Of a DNA stretch of 64,000 nucleotides, positions 8,521-16,546 are shown one piece after another; positions within the stretch are counted from its first letter, which is position 1, and every line of letters starts with the position of its first letter. The notes beneath the pieces are model-generated. The model was not told where the DNA came from, ran no database searches, and saw nothing but the letters and a program-made list of their open reading frames with translations. A program made the position numbers and the translations under genes. This stretch comes from Corbicula japonica (taxonomy: Eukaryota; Mollusca; Bivalvia; Venerida; Cyrenidae), in NCBI GenBank assembly GCA_038501625.1, contig JAZAYU010000926.1:1-64000 (forward strand). Direction: 5' to 3'.

Positions 8521-9705
8521 ATGAGATATAAAATAAAAACTCTAAACAAAATTCACCAAAGTGGACTTGATAAATTTCCAGTTGATATCTATAGCATAGA
8601 TAAAGATGATGACTATGATGCGCTTATTTGTCGTAGTGCAGATTTACACAAGTTTGATTTTCCGGCTACGCTTAAGGCAATAGCTAGAGCGGGGTCGGGG
8701 GTAAATAATATCCCCATAGACAAATGCACTGATTTGGGTATGGTAGTGTTTAACACACTAGGCGCAAATGCAAATGCGGTAAAAGAGCTGGTGCTGGCAA
8801 GCATGCTGGTGGCTTCTAGAAATTTATTTAGTGGCTATTCTTGGCTACAATCGCTGCCCCCTAAGGATACACAATCAGCACAACTAGAAGATATAGTCGA
8901 AAAGCAAAAAAAAGTATTTGCGGGTACAGAGCTTAAAGAAAAAACTTTGGGCATAATTGGCCTTGGCTCTATTGGACATCAGGTTGCCAACCTTGGTATA
9001 TCTTTTGATATGAAAGTGCTTGGCTATGACCCTTATCTGTCTTTAGAAAATGCACTGCAGCTTTCTAGACAGGTAACAATAGCTAAATCTTTAGATGATA
9101 TTGTGGCTAAGTCAGACTTTATTTCTATCCATGTAGCGTATACCGATGCCACCCACAATCTTATCAACCAAAAATTTTTGGCTAAGTGTCGCCCTAATAT
9201 GACCTTGCTAAACTTTGCTCGGCAGCATATAGTTGACGAAGCAGCAATCATTGCCCATCTAAATAAAAACCCCTTATCTCAATATATTTCTGACTTTCCG
9301 TCTGAACAGACCCTCCACCACCCTAGAATAATTAATTTTCCTCACTTGGGTGCATCTACTGTAGAGTCAGAAGAAAACTGTTCTAGACTTGCAGTACAAG
9401 CACTTAGAAACTTTTTAGAAAAAGGCATTGTCAAAGATAGTGTAAATTATCCAAACTGCCAGCTTGAAGCCACAGAAAATACTAAGTTCAGGTTAATAGT
9501 GGGCAACGAAAATGTGGCAAATGTTGTGGGTAAAATAACTAATCTCTTGGGCCAAAACTCTATAAATATAGAAGATATGATAAACACACACAAACATAAT
9601 TTAGCATATAATATAATTGATATTGATAAGACAATTGACAAACATATATTAAGCAAGATAGCAAGTTTATCAGAAGTAAAATTTATTCGGCTTTTAACTC
9701 TATAA
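8521..9705 (+). CDS. serA: D-3-phosphoglycerate dehydrogenase
   Basis: 394 residues from the ATG at 8521; a TTG just before it is less likely. Oxidises 3-phosphoglycerate in the first step of serine synthesis. NAD-binding motif GIIGLGSIGHQVANLG, the catalytic His in FPHLGASTVESEENC, and a C-terminal ACT-type domain (FRLIVGNENVANVVGKITNLL) are visible. It is the short SerA form, lacking the long N-terminal portion. Residues KDTQSAQLEDIVEKQKKVF look like a small extra loop. A TATAAT at 8513-8518 lies unusually close to the start codon. Confidence 0.93.
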   Translation: MRYKIKTLNKIHQSGLDKFPVDIYSIDKDDDYDALICRSADLHKFDFPATLKAIARAGSGVNNIPIDKCTDLGMVVFNTLGANANAVKELVLASMLVASRNLFSGYSWLQSLPPKDTQSAQLEDIVEKQKKVFAGTELKEKTLGIIGLGSIGHQVANLGISFDMKVLGYDPYLSLENALQLSRQVTIAKSLDDIVAKSDFISIHVAYTDATHNLINQKFLAKCRPNMTLLNFARQHIVDEAAIIAHLNKNPLSQYISDFPSEQTLHHPRIINFPHLGASTVESEENCSRLAVQALRNFLEKGIVKDSVNYPNCQLEATENTKFRLIVGNENVANVVGKITNLLGQNSINIEDMINTHKHNLAYNIIDIDKTIDKHILSKIASLSEVKFIRLLTL

Positions 9706-9762
9706 ATGCATCTAGCAACAATAGAACCCCTATGTTTGGACAATAAATAAAAAGGAGAAAAT

Positions 9763-10806
9763 ATGAAAAATATATTTATTTTATCGCAATCATTAATGCT
9801 TATTATAGCATTAAACAGCTGTAGTTCTGCAAATGACAAATTACTAAAAGACAAGTCAGATGGGTTGTATGCAGTAATGAATGTCAACGCACAAACAATT
9901 CTTTTAGAACTTTATTACAAAAAAGTTCCCTTAACGGTAAGCTCTTTTGTTGGCTTGGCAACAGGCAAATTTGAAACCAACACTGAACGCAAGGGCCCTT
10001 ATTTTGATGGCCTACAGTTTCACAGAGTTGTAGAAAATTTTGTTGTTCAAAGCGGAGACCCAACCGCAACTGGTACTGGTGGTCCTGGTTACAGATTTGA
10101 TGACGAGTTTGACAGTACACTAGTTCATGATCAAGCAGGAATTCTTTCTATGGCAAACTCTGGTCCTGGTACAAATGGTAGTCAGTTTTTTATTACGCTT
10201 GCACCCACCCCCCACCTAAATGGAAAACATGCGGTGTTTGGTAAAGTAATTACCGGCTTAGAAATTTTACCTACAATAAAGCAAGGCGACACTATAGAAA
10301 AAGTAACTATACTTTATAAGGGTCGCGATGCTGATAATTTCTTAAAAGATATTTCGTGGGATTCGTTTCAATCGCTCCAAACAAAAATAAAAGAAGAAAA
10401 TACTAAAAAAACTGCGAATCTACTTCAAGAAATTCAAACCAAATTAGATAGCGACACTACTTTAACAAAAACCCCCGAAGGCATATATTATAGAATTGAC
10501 AAAAAAGGTACGGGCTCACAAGTAAAAAATAATGACATTGTATCAGTACATTATGAATTAAAAATTTATGGTCAAGAAGAAATTTTAGATAGTTCTTATC
10601 AAAGAGGAGACCCCATAGAATTGACCGCAGGTGCAAACCGTGTTATTCAAGGTTGGGAGATTATGCTTTTAAAACTTAAAAAAGGTGATAAAGCATTTGT
10701 GATAATACCACCAGAACTTGCTTATGGCGAACAAGGTGCACAAGGAGTTATTCCACCAAACGCATATTTACAATTTATTATGGAAATTGTAGGTATTAAA
10801 AAATAA
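9763..10806 (+). CDS. Lipoprotein peptidyl-prolyl isomerase, cyclophilin-FKBP fusion
   Basis: 347 residues, starting from ATG with AAGGAG upstream. A signal peptide ends in a lipobox (LNSC). Residues about 36-195 are a cyclophilin (FHRVVENFVVQSGDPT, MANSGPGTNGSQFFITL, HLNGKHAVFGKV). A linker of about 50 residues precedes a C-terminal FKBP domain (VSVHYELKIYG, VIQGWEIMLLKLKKGDKA, PPELAYGEQGAQGVIPPNA). Both are proline isomerases, here probably folding exported proteins in the periplasm. Cyclophilin-then-FKBP dual immunophilins are known from Treponema denticola, which supports a spirochaete source. Confidence 0.93.
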   Translation: MKNIFILSQSLMLIIALNSCSSANDKLLKDKSDGLYAVMNVNAQTILLELYYKKVPLTVSSFVGLATGKFETNTERKGPYFDGLQFHRVVENFVVQSGDPTATGTGGPGYRFDDEFDSTLVHDQAGILSMANSGPGTNGSQFFITLAPTPHLNGKHAVFGKVITGLEILPTIKQGDTIEKVTILYKGRDADNFLKDISWDSFQSLQTKIKEENTKKTANLLQEIQTKLDSDTTLTKTPEGIYYRIDKKGTGSQVKNNDIVSVHYELKIYGQEEILDSSYQRGDPIELTAGANRVIQGWEIMLLKLKKGDKAFVIIPPELAYGEQGAQGVIPPNAYLQFIMEIVGIKK

Positions 10807-10837
10807 CATTATAATAATTTCACGCTAAGCTTTATTG

Positions 10838-12337
10838 ATGTTTGTTTGTAACCAATGCGAGTTTAAATCTCCTAAATGGATGGGCAAATGTCCTGAATGC
10901 AGTGCGTGGAATAGCTTTGAAGAAAAAGCCGAACTTTCAAAAAAATCTGGTGGCTTGGGAAGTAGCTTAAGTGACAAAAAGCAAGCCTCCTATTCTTCTG
11001 GCTATGCCGACGCGTTTGAAAATCCGCTCAAGGCAACACCAATTCAAGATATTATCCCCAAACATACTCATAGAATAAGCACGGGCTCTGTAGAATTTGA
11101 TAGAGTGTTAGGGGGAGGTCTACTGCCCGGTTCTGTTGTGTTGTTAGGGGGAGAGCCGGGAATTGGTAAATCTACTTTGCTTTTGCAAACAGCAGCACAG
11201 ATAGCGCGGTCATTGCAAGACACACCGTCAGAAAAGTCTGCCCCTGCCGAAAGCCAGTTGCAAGATGCACCATCGCGAGTCTCAGCCTCTCAAAGCAAAC
11301 TCGCAAGCACGCCAGACCACCAACCAGTACTTTACATTAGCGCCGAAGAATCTCAAGAACAAGTTTCGCAACGCGCCAAAAGACTGCACATTGCTAAAAG
11401 CAACATACTCCTTACACAAGAATACCGCATAGAATATATAGAAACAATGGTGCACGCGCATAAACCAAAATGTATTATTATAGACTCTATACAGGCCTTA
11501 CGCTCTTTAGAGGCGGGCTACCAGTCAGGGCACATTACCCACATTAGAAATTGCACTGCCACCTGTTGTGAGTGGAGCCAGCAGTACAACGCCATTGTAA
11601 TTATAATTGCACACATTACCAAAGAAGGCATCATTGCCGGCCCCAAACTTATAGAACACATGGTCGACACAGTACTGATGTTTGAAAAAGCAAAACACAA
11701 CCTGCGCTTTTTATATGCACAAAAAAATCGGCACGGCGCTGTAGACGAAGTTGGCATAGTACAAATGTCAGAACTAGGACTCAAAGATATAGCCGATGTC
11801 GGTCTGTTTTTTTTAGAAGAAAGAACTACCGGCACCCCACCCGGTGTGTGCGTGGCAGCCACCTTTGAAGGCACACGACCATTTTTAGTCGAGATACAAT
11901 CGTTAACCGTGCCTGCGGTGGGCAACAACCGTGTATACTCTGACCGTATTGACCCACGGCAAATTTCTAGAATAGCCGCAGTGCTTGAACGGCACATCAA
12001 ACTCCCCCTCTCTAATCAAAATCTGTATGTTAATGTTGCGGGAGGCATACGCATCTCTGAACCTGGCTTAGAGCTGGCGCTGGCACTTTCTTTGTACTCT
12101 GCACACATGGCAATTGCCTTGCCGTCTAAGTTATGCGCTATTGGCGAGCTAAGTTTGCCTGGCGAAATTCATTCTGTAGATAATTTTAGCCAGCGCTGTC
12201 GACAAGCCATAGAATATGGGTTTACACACATAGCAGCTCCTGCGCGCAATGTACGCGACAACCCAAATATTCAAGGCATAAAACTTATAGGTGCCAGTAA
12301 TATCGCACAAGTAATATCAGCATTGGGCATCAAGTAA
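10838..12337 (+). CDS. radA: DNA repair protein RadA/Sms
   Basis: 499 residues. Order: zinc finger (CNQCEFKSPKWMGKCPEC), RecA-like ATPase with Walker A GGEPGIGKST, and C-terminal Lon-like domain. RadA drives branch migration in recombination and fork repair. The signature KNRFG of the family reads KNRHG here (Phe to His). Residues about 125-162 are a Ser/Ala/Pro/Gln-rich insert between the Walker A helix and VLYISAEES, a place where other RadA proteins have only a short loop. ATG 10838 is chosen over a preceding TTG; a TATAAT at 10810-10815 gives a short leader. Confidence 0.93.
   Translation: MFVCNQCEFKSPKWMGKCPECSAWNSFEEKAELSKKSGGLGSSLSDKKQASYSSGYADAFENPLKATPIQDIIPKHTHRISTGSVEFDRVLGGGLLPGSVVLLGGEPGIGKSTLLLQTAAQIARSLQDTPSEKSAPAESQLQDAPSRVSASQSKLASTPDHQPVLYISAEESQEQVSQRAKRLHIAKSNILLTQEYRIEYIETMVHAHKPKCIIIDSIQALRSLEAGYQSGHITHIRNCTATCCEWSQQYNAIVIIIAHITKEGIIAGPKLIEHMVDTVLMFEKAKHNLRFLYAQKNRHGAVDEVGIVQMSELGLKDIADVGLFFLEERTTGTPPGVCVAATFEGTRPFLVEIQSLTVPAVGNNRVYSDRIDPRQISRIAAVLERHIKLPLSNQNLYVNVAGGIRISEPGLELALALSLYSAHMAIALPSKLCAIGELSLPGEIHSVDNFSQRCRQAIEYGFTHIAAPARNVRDNPNIQGIKLIGASNIAQVISALGIK
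11210..11323 (+). repeat. In-frame low-complexity insert within radA
   Basis: About 38 codons rich in Ser, Ala, Pro and Gln (SLQDTPSEKSAPAESQL then a related QDAPSRVSASQSKLAS), without a strict tandem period. Placed between the P-loop helix and the next strand of the ATPase core. Similar in position and style to the tandem inserts in other enzymes of this window. Confidence 0.7.
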
Positions 12338-12415
12338 TAATTTTTGTATATAGTTCTCAATAATTACATACTCTTGTTTTATAATTTGATAATAAGTATA
12401 CTATGTATATGCAAA

Positions 12416-12503
12416 GGAGAAGTGCGAGAGTGGCCGAATCGGGCTTCCTGCTAAGAAGTTGTGTTCTAACCGGGCACCGTGGGTTCGAATCCCACCTTCT
12501 CCG
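12416..12503 (+). tRNA. tRNA-Ser (GCT)
   Basis: 88 nt with acceptor stem GGAGAAG/CTTCTCC, a long variable arm typical of tRNA-Ser, T-loop TTCGAAT, discriminator G, and anticodon GCT in the loop CTGCTAA. Reads AGC/AGU. The CCA end is not encoded. Confidence 0.96.
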
Positions 12504-12516
12504 TTTGTAACCCATT

Positions 12517-12590
12517 GTATCCATAGCTCAGCTGGATAGAGCGTCAGATTGCGGTTCTGAAGGTCGGAGGTTCGAATCCTCTTGGGTACG
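12517..12590 (+). tRNA. tRNA-Arg (GCG)
   Basis: 74 nt. Acceptor stem GTATCCA/TGGGTAC (one G-U pair), anticodon stem TCAGA/TCTGA around loop TTGCGGT, T-arm GGAGG-TTCGAAT-CCTCT, discriminator G. The anticodon is GCG, reading CGC (and CGU by wobble). Most bacteria use ACG, deaminated to ICG, for these codons. It lies 13 bp after tRNA-Ser. Confidence 0.93.
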
Positions 12591-12609
12591 CGTAAAAGAG
12601 GAAATTTTT

Positions 12610-13311
12610 ATAAGTAAACTTTTAGCTATTATTCCCGCTCGCAGTGGCTCAATTGGTGTGGCAAATAAAAATTTGAGAACTTTTGTAAACAAACCATTAA
12701 TTGCCCATAGTATTATTGTGGCAAAAGAAAGTCAGCTTTTTGAAGATGTTATTGTATCGACAGACTCTCAAGAATATGCCGATGTTGCTAAGCAATATGG
12801 AGCAAGTGTGCCTTTTTTAAGACCCGCCAATCTTGCCCAAAGCCATGTTCCAACTTCTGAAGTTACTGTACATACACTTAATACACTAAAAGAAGCCGGC
12901 AAATCTTATAGTGCATTTGCCGTACTGGCGCCGACATCACCCCTTAGAACTATTTCAGATTTACAAAAATCTTATCAGTTATTACTAGACAAAAGGGCAA
13001 ATATTATAATAAGCGTTGCCCCATCGTCAATTCCTGCAGAATGGTGCAATCATTTACAAGACGATCTTAACATGAAAAATTTTATTTCGCCAACAATAAG
13101 AAACAAACCACGCCAACACTTAAAACCTAGTTATGTAATTCATGGCGGAGTTTTTTGGGCATTAACTGAACCTTACTTGGCAAACCAAGATCCTTATCAG
13201 AATAATGCCTTTGCATATATTATGAAGCATGAACAATCTGTAGACATAGACACTGAGCTAGACTTTCTGCTTGCTGAGTTAATTTATAAGAAAATGAATA
13301 ATATTTCTTAA
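12610..13311 (+). CDS. Acylneuraminate-type cytidylyltransferase (CMP-sugar synthetase), apparent ATA start
   Basis: The frame carries LLAIIPARSGSIGVANKNL, the nucleotide-binding N-terminus of the NeuA/LegF/PseF family, then ILRPANLAQ-like and LAPTSPLRTISDLQKSY motifs and VDIDTELDFLLAE near the end. These enzymes activate sialic, legionaminic or pseudaminic acid with CTP for surface or flagellar glycosylation. A first possible ATG/GTG (12658) would delete the essential motif, so translation should begin upstream. No ATG, GTG or TTG exists there; ATA at 12610, 8 nt after AGAGG, is the best candidate. The usual GSKG lysine is Ile here. Sugar substrate not determinable. Confidence 0.8.
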   Translation: MSKLLAIIPARSGSIGVANKNLRTFVNKPLIAHSIIVAKESQLFEDVIVSTDSQEYADVAKQYGASVPFLRPANLAQSHVPTSEVTVHTLNTLKEAGKSYSAFAVLAPTSPLRTISDLQKSYQLLLDKRANIIISVAPSSIPAEWCNHLQDDLNMKNFISPTIRNKPRQHLKPSYVIHGGVFWALTEPYLANQDPYQNNAFAYIMKHEQSVDIDTELDFLLAELIYKKMNNIS

Positions 13312-13314
13312 CTT

Positions 13315-13386
13315 ATATTTATTTGGTGCCGCATATTTATTTGGTGCTGCATATTTATTTGGTGCCGCATATTTATTTGGTGCTGT
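13315..13386. repeat. 18-bp tandem repeat, 4 copies
   Basis: Four copies of ATATTTATTTGGTGCCGC with C/T differences at one position and a final T. Located between convergent genes, immediately after the cytidylyltransferase stop codon. Confidence 0.95.
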
Positions 13387-13391
13387 CAAAA

Positions 13392-13967
13392 TTAATTCTT
13401 ATAAATATGATTATAAGAAATATTTCCTATAAAAGGCATTTTATAAATTTTACCGTTATTGGCTTGTAGTGCTGCCACCACACTAAATATTAAATAAAAT
13501 AAATTTATTGCAATAATAATTGTTACAATTAGCCAAAAAGTTTGTATCGCCAAATAAGATGGAAAAAAATAACTCCAAGTCCACTCAGAGGGATAATCAC
13601 TTTGAGAACCATATACAAAAGTTTCTTGTCTAGATATAAAGATCAATGTTCTTATAAATCTTACAATAACCCATATTACAAATGTAGAATTAATAATAGA
13701 GACCGGAATTTGCGATAACAAAGACTGATGTGCATGAAACTTTACAAAGCGTTTTTTTACATCCGTGGCGGCATAATATATTAACGATGCTATGATATTT
13801 ATCAATGGAAATATAAATCCAAATACCGAAGATGCAAACATCATAAAATAAGCTGCCATAGCATCGCTTCTTTCTTGTTGTGACACTTCATGTTCAGCAG
13901 ATATATTTGATGATTGTTGTGAGATATTATTTTGAGGCACTTCAACTGTTGTATTTTTCTTTTCCAT
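13392..13967 (-). CDS. DUF4870-like membrane protein
   Basis: 191 residues. A polar Gln/Ser-rich N-terminus (1-35) is followed by about four membrane helices; AAYFMMFASSVFGFIFPLI, then YYAATDVKKRFVKFHAHQSLL, resembles the DUF4870 family. Function unknown. Preceded by AAGGAG. It follows the DUF4389-like gene after 14 bp, so the two are probably cotranscribed. Confidence 0.65.
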   Translation of the reverse strand: MEKKNTTVEVPQNNISQQSSNISAEHEVSQQERSDAMAAYFMMFASSVFGFIFPLINIIASLIYYAATDVKKRFVKFHAHQSLLSQIPVSIINSTFVIWVIVRFIRTLIFISRQETFVYGSQSDYPSEWTWSYFFPSYLAIQTFWLIVTIIIAINLFYLIFSVVAALQANNGKIYKMPFIGNISYNHIYKN

Positions 13968-13981
13968 AATTATTTTTCTCC

Positions 13982-14650
13982 TTATTGTGTGTTTAATAAT
14001 ACTTTAGGTGTTTGATTGTTAGTTGTTCCGCCATTTATTACATCAGCTTCAGGATATATACTTGGATATTTATTTGTACACAAATTATAATATAGCCCTA
14101 CATGAAAATTTAAAGTCAGTATTCTGGCATGAAATGTATAAATTGAATGTGGATAATTACCCGTAAAAAGCACCACCAACGCTGCGACAAAATTAGTAAA
14201 AGGTGCAACCAAATTCAAAATGGCAAGCATAACATATTGGGGCAGTAATAACAGCCCATTAAACAAAAAACGCCCCACTGCTTCTAGTCGAGAAACTTTC
14301 ATAAACACTTCTTGCGTAATAAGTATATCAGGGTGCGTGCCTTCAAAACCTATTGCTGGGTATCCGTCTATCATATTATAATAACTTGCCATTACCCTAC
14401 TATGCCATCGCAATACTTTATGCTGAAAATTTACAAAATCTGTAGAAACAGTACCAGTTATAAACGCATAAAAAAATGCAAACCAAGTATAGACTTGCTG
14501 TACTATAGTTACAAAAAAGAAACATATCCCATGTATAAAAAATATATAAAAACTACCAAAAAAAATCCGCAACAGTAATTCTGCTCTAGAATAATGGGGC
14601 TGATACATAAATTGTATGTGGCTTTGTTTATTTGAATTTAAATTGTCCAT
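13982..14650 (-). CDS. DUF4389-like membrane protein
   Basis: 222 residues. RAELLLRIFFGSFYIFFIHGIC, a Trp-rich segment (WFAFFYAFITG), FQHKVLRWHSRVMASYYNMIDGYPAIGFEG and a second copy of the pattern (FHARILTLNFHVGLYYNLCTNKYPSI) match the DUF4389 layout, with about four membrane helices in two repeats. Role unknown. Starts from an apparently leaderless ATG. Heads a two-gene unit with the DUF4870-like protein. Confidence 0.7.
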   Translation of the reverse strand: MDNLNSNKQSHIQFMYQPHYSRAELLLRIFFGSFYIFFIHGICFFFVTIVQQVYTWFAFFYAFITGTVSTDFVNFQHKVLRWHSRVMASYYNMIDGYPAIGFEGTHPDILITQEVFMKVSRLEAVGRFLFNGLLLLPQYVMLAILNLVAPFTNFVAALVVLFTGNYPHSIYTFHARILTLNFHVGLYYNLCTNKYPSIYPEADVINGGTTNNQTPKVLLNTQ

Positions 14651-14656
14651 ATATGT

Positions 14657-14662
14657 ATTATA
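14657..14662 (-). promoter_or_regulatory. -10 box of a probably leaderless promoter
   Basis: On the minus strand TATAAT is followed by 6 nt and then the ATG at 14650; no Shine-Dalgarno sequence. Confidence 0.55.
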
Positions 14663-14733
14663 TAAGAATTAAGCATTTATTTCTATAGTTGTATATACTA
14701 TTTATATGAGAAATATGGGAGTAACACAATAAT

Positions 14734-15540
14734 ATGCAACAGCCACACACAGAACATCGTGTAGAGCTTAACTTGCTTAAAACAGAACCGCAGACTATAC
14801 ATTATCAACTTACAAAGTCTAGTCGTAAAACAATTTCTATTATGGTAAAACCCAACCTACAAGTTATTGTAAAAGCGCCTACGCGTATGTCTAAACAATC
14901 TATAGAAGAATTTATAACCAAACGCACTAACTGGATATTAAAACATCTTGACAATTTTTCTCGCCATGCTCCTCCCCAAACACACACGCTTTATCAAGAT
15001 GGTGCATGCCATACATATTTGGGAGTACCCCACACACTTGTAATTAAGCCCTTGTCAAGTCTAAATAGAATGCCAGAAATAATAACAGCTGCCAAGCTAG
15101 TCTCAAACAAAATGTTTGAAAAAAAAAGAACTGCAAGCATAAAACTAGTTGACCAAACATTAGAAGTCTACACCAACAAACAAGACCCTCATGCAATTAA
15201 ACTTTTATTAGATAAATGGTTTAAGGTGCAAGCCATACATGTGCTTACAAGTACCTTTGACGCTGCGTGGAACACTTTTAATATTTATCATTACAAAAAA
15301 CCCACATTAAAGTTTAGAACCATGAAGACGCGTTGGGGCAGTTATTCATCTAAGCATAATGTTACACTCAACACAGAACTTGTAAAAACAGCACTAGAAT
15401 GTATAGAATATGTAATTATACACGAATTTTGCCATATACAGCACCTTAACCACAGTCAAAAATTTTATGCTCTTTTAGAACAGCACATGCCAGATTGGAG
15501 GACAAGAAAACAAAAGCTAAAATTGGCACAATATTTGTAA
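14734..15540 (+). CDS. YgjP-type metallopeptidase (DUF45/M48-like)
   Basis: 268 residues. N-terminal beta domain (SSRKTISIMVKPNLQVIVKAP), then the signature RTMKTRWGSYSSKHNVTLN, and the zinc motif VIIHEFCHIQHLNHSQKFYALL, with HExxH glutamate and the downstream His/Phe pattern of YgjP. Probable cytoplasmic zinc protease of unknown substrate. A stretch around residues 100-145 is longer than usual for the family. GGGAG lies upstream of the ATG. Confidence 0.85.
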   Translation: MQQPHTEHRVELNLLKTEPQTIHYQLTKSSRKTISIMVKPNLQVIVKAPTRMSKQSIEEFITKRTNWILKHLDNFSRHAPPQTHTLYQDGACHTYLGVPHTLVIKPLSSLNRMPEIITAAKLVSNKMFEKKRTASIKLVDQTLEVYTNKQDPHAIKLLLDKWFKVQAIHVLTSTFDAAWNTFNIYHYKKPTLKFRTMKTRWGSYSSKHNVTLNTELVKTALECIEYVIIHEFCHIQHLNHSQKFYALLEQHMPDWRTRKQKLKLAQYL

Positions 15541-15712
15541 ATGTAATTTGAAACCAGCCAATTATTGGTATAATTAAGTATAATTTTTGCCAGCAATTGG
15601 TTAAAAAACTCTATTTTCTATTAAAGTTTTTGCTCAATTTAATTGATAATATTAATTACAATATATATTAAAGTATGCTAAAATGTATTATACTTACATT
15701 AAAAGGATTACT

Positions 15713-16534
15713 ATGAAAAAATTAAATATTAAATCTAGAATATGTTTATTAATTTTACTTTTATTTGTGCATCTTACTGGCTTTTCTCAAGTTGACGATG
15801 CAAGAAAAATAAATGAAATTAGAACTCGGGGCAAGCTTATTGTTGGCATGACAGCTTCTGATCAATATCCATTTTATTATACCAACAAAAATGGTGTTTT
15901 TAAGGGTTTAGATGTTGACATATCTAAAAGAGTAGCAGAGAGCATAGGTGTAGAGCTAGAGATTAACAGAGAAGCTAAGTCTTTTAACGATTTAATTCCA
16001 CTTGTTGTTGAACGCAAAATTGACTTTGCATCTTCTAAACTAAGTCAAACAATTGCTAGAGCAAGAAAAGTAGCGTATACACAACCGTATGTAATATTTA
16101 GACAAGCACTTTTATTAAACCGCATACAGCTTGCCCAACTTGGGTTAGATGATAATAAAATAGCATCATTTCTTAAATTTAGATTTAACGCCTCTATAGG
16201 TGTTATTAGAGGTTCTTCTTACGAACGCTATGTAAAACTCAACTTTCCTAAAGCAAAAGTCATTACTTATCCCTCTTGGGAAGAAGTAGTAAGTGCCGGT
16301 ATTAAAGGCGATTTATTTGCTATATACCGAGACGAAATGGAAATATTTAAAGTTATACAGTCTAATCCAAGTAGCAACCTTATCTTAAAACCAATAATAT
16401 TATCAGACCAACTTGATCCTATTGCAATTGCAGTACACCCCGACGAATCACATTTCTTATTATATCTCAATACTATATTAGAAAATATGCAATTAGAAAC
16501 TAGTGTTGAAACACTTTTAAAATTATACCAATAG
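15713..16534 (+). CDS. Periplasmic amino-acid binding protein (solute-binding family 3)
   Basis: 273 residues from the ATG at 15713 with AAAGGA upstream; an earlier in-frame ATG has none. Signal peptide without lipobox cysteine (LTGFSQV). RGKLIVGMTASDQYPFYYT, GLDVDISKRVAESIGVELE, FASSKLSQTIARARKVAYTQPY and GVIRGSSYERYVKLNFP follow the family 3 pattern for polar amino acids. No ABC permease or ATPase is nearby; the next genes are a secondary symporter, a Cache-cyclase and a racemase. It may serve as a sensory ligand carrier rather than a normal ABC component. Confidence 0.85.
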   Translation: MKKLNIKSRICLLILLLFVHLTGFSQVDDARKINEIRTRGKLIVGMTASDQYPFYYTNKNGVFKGLDVDISKRVAESIGVELEINREAKSFNDLIPLVVERKIDFASSKLSQTIARARKVAYTQPYVIFRQALLLNRIQLAQLGLDDNKIASFLKFRFNASIGVIRGSSYERYVKLNFPKAKVITYPSWEEVVSAGIKGDLFAIYRDEMEIFKVIQSNPSSNLILKPIILSDQLDPIAIAVHPDESHFLLYLNTILENMQLETSVETLLKLYQ

Positions 16535-16546
16535 ACGGGAGTTTTT

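Noticed and set aside
13315..13386. Possible CRISPR-like array (four 18-bp units)
   Set aside because: The units are directly adjacent with no spacers, so this is a simple tandem repeat. No cas genes are present in the window.
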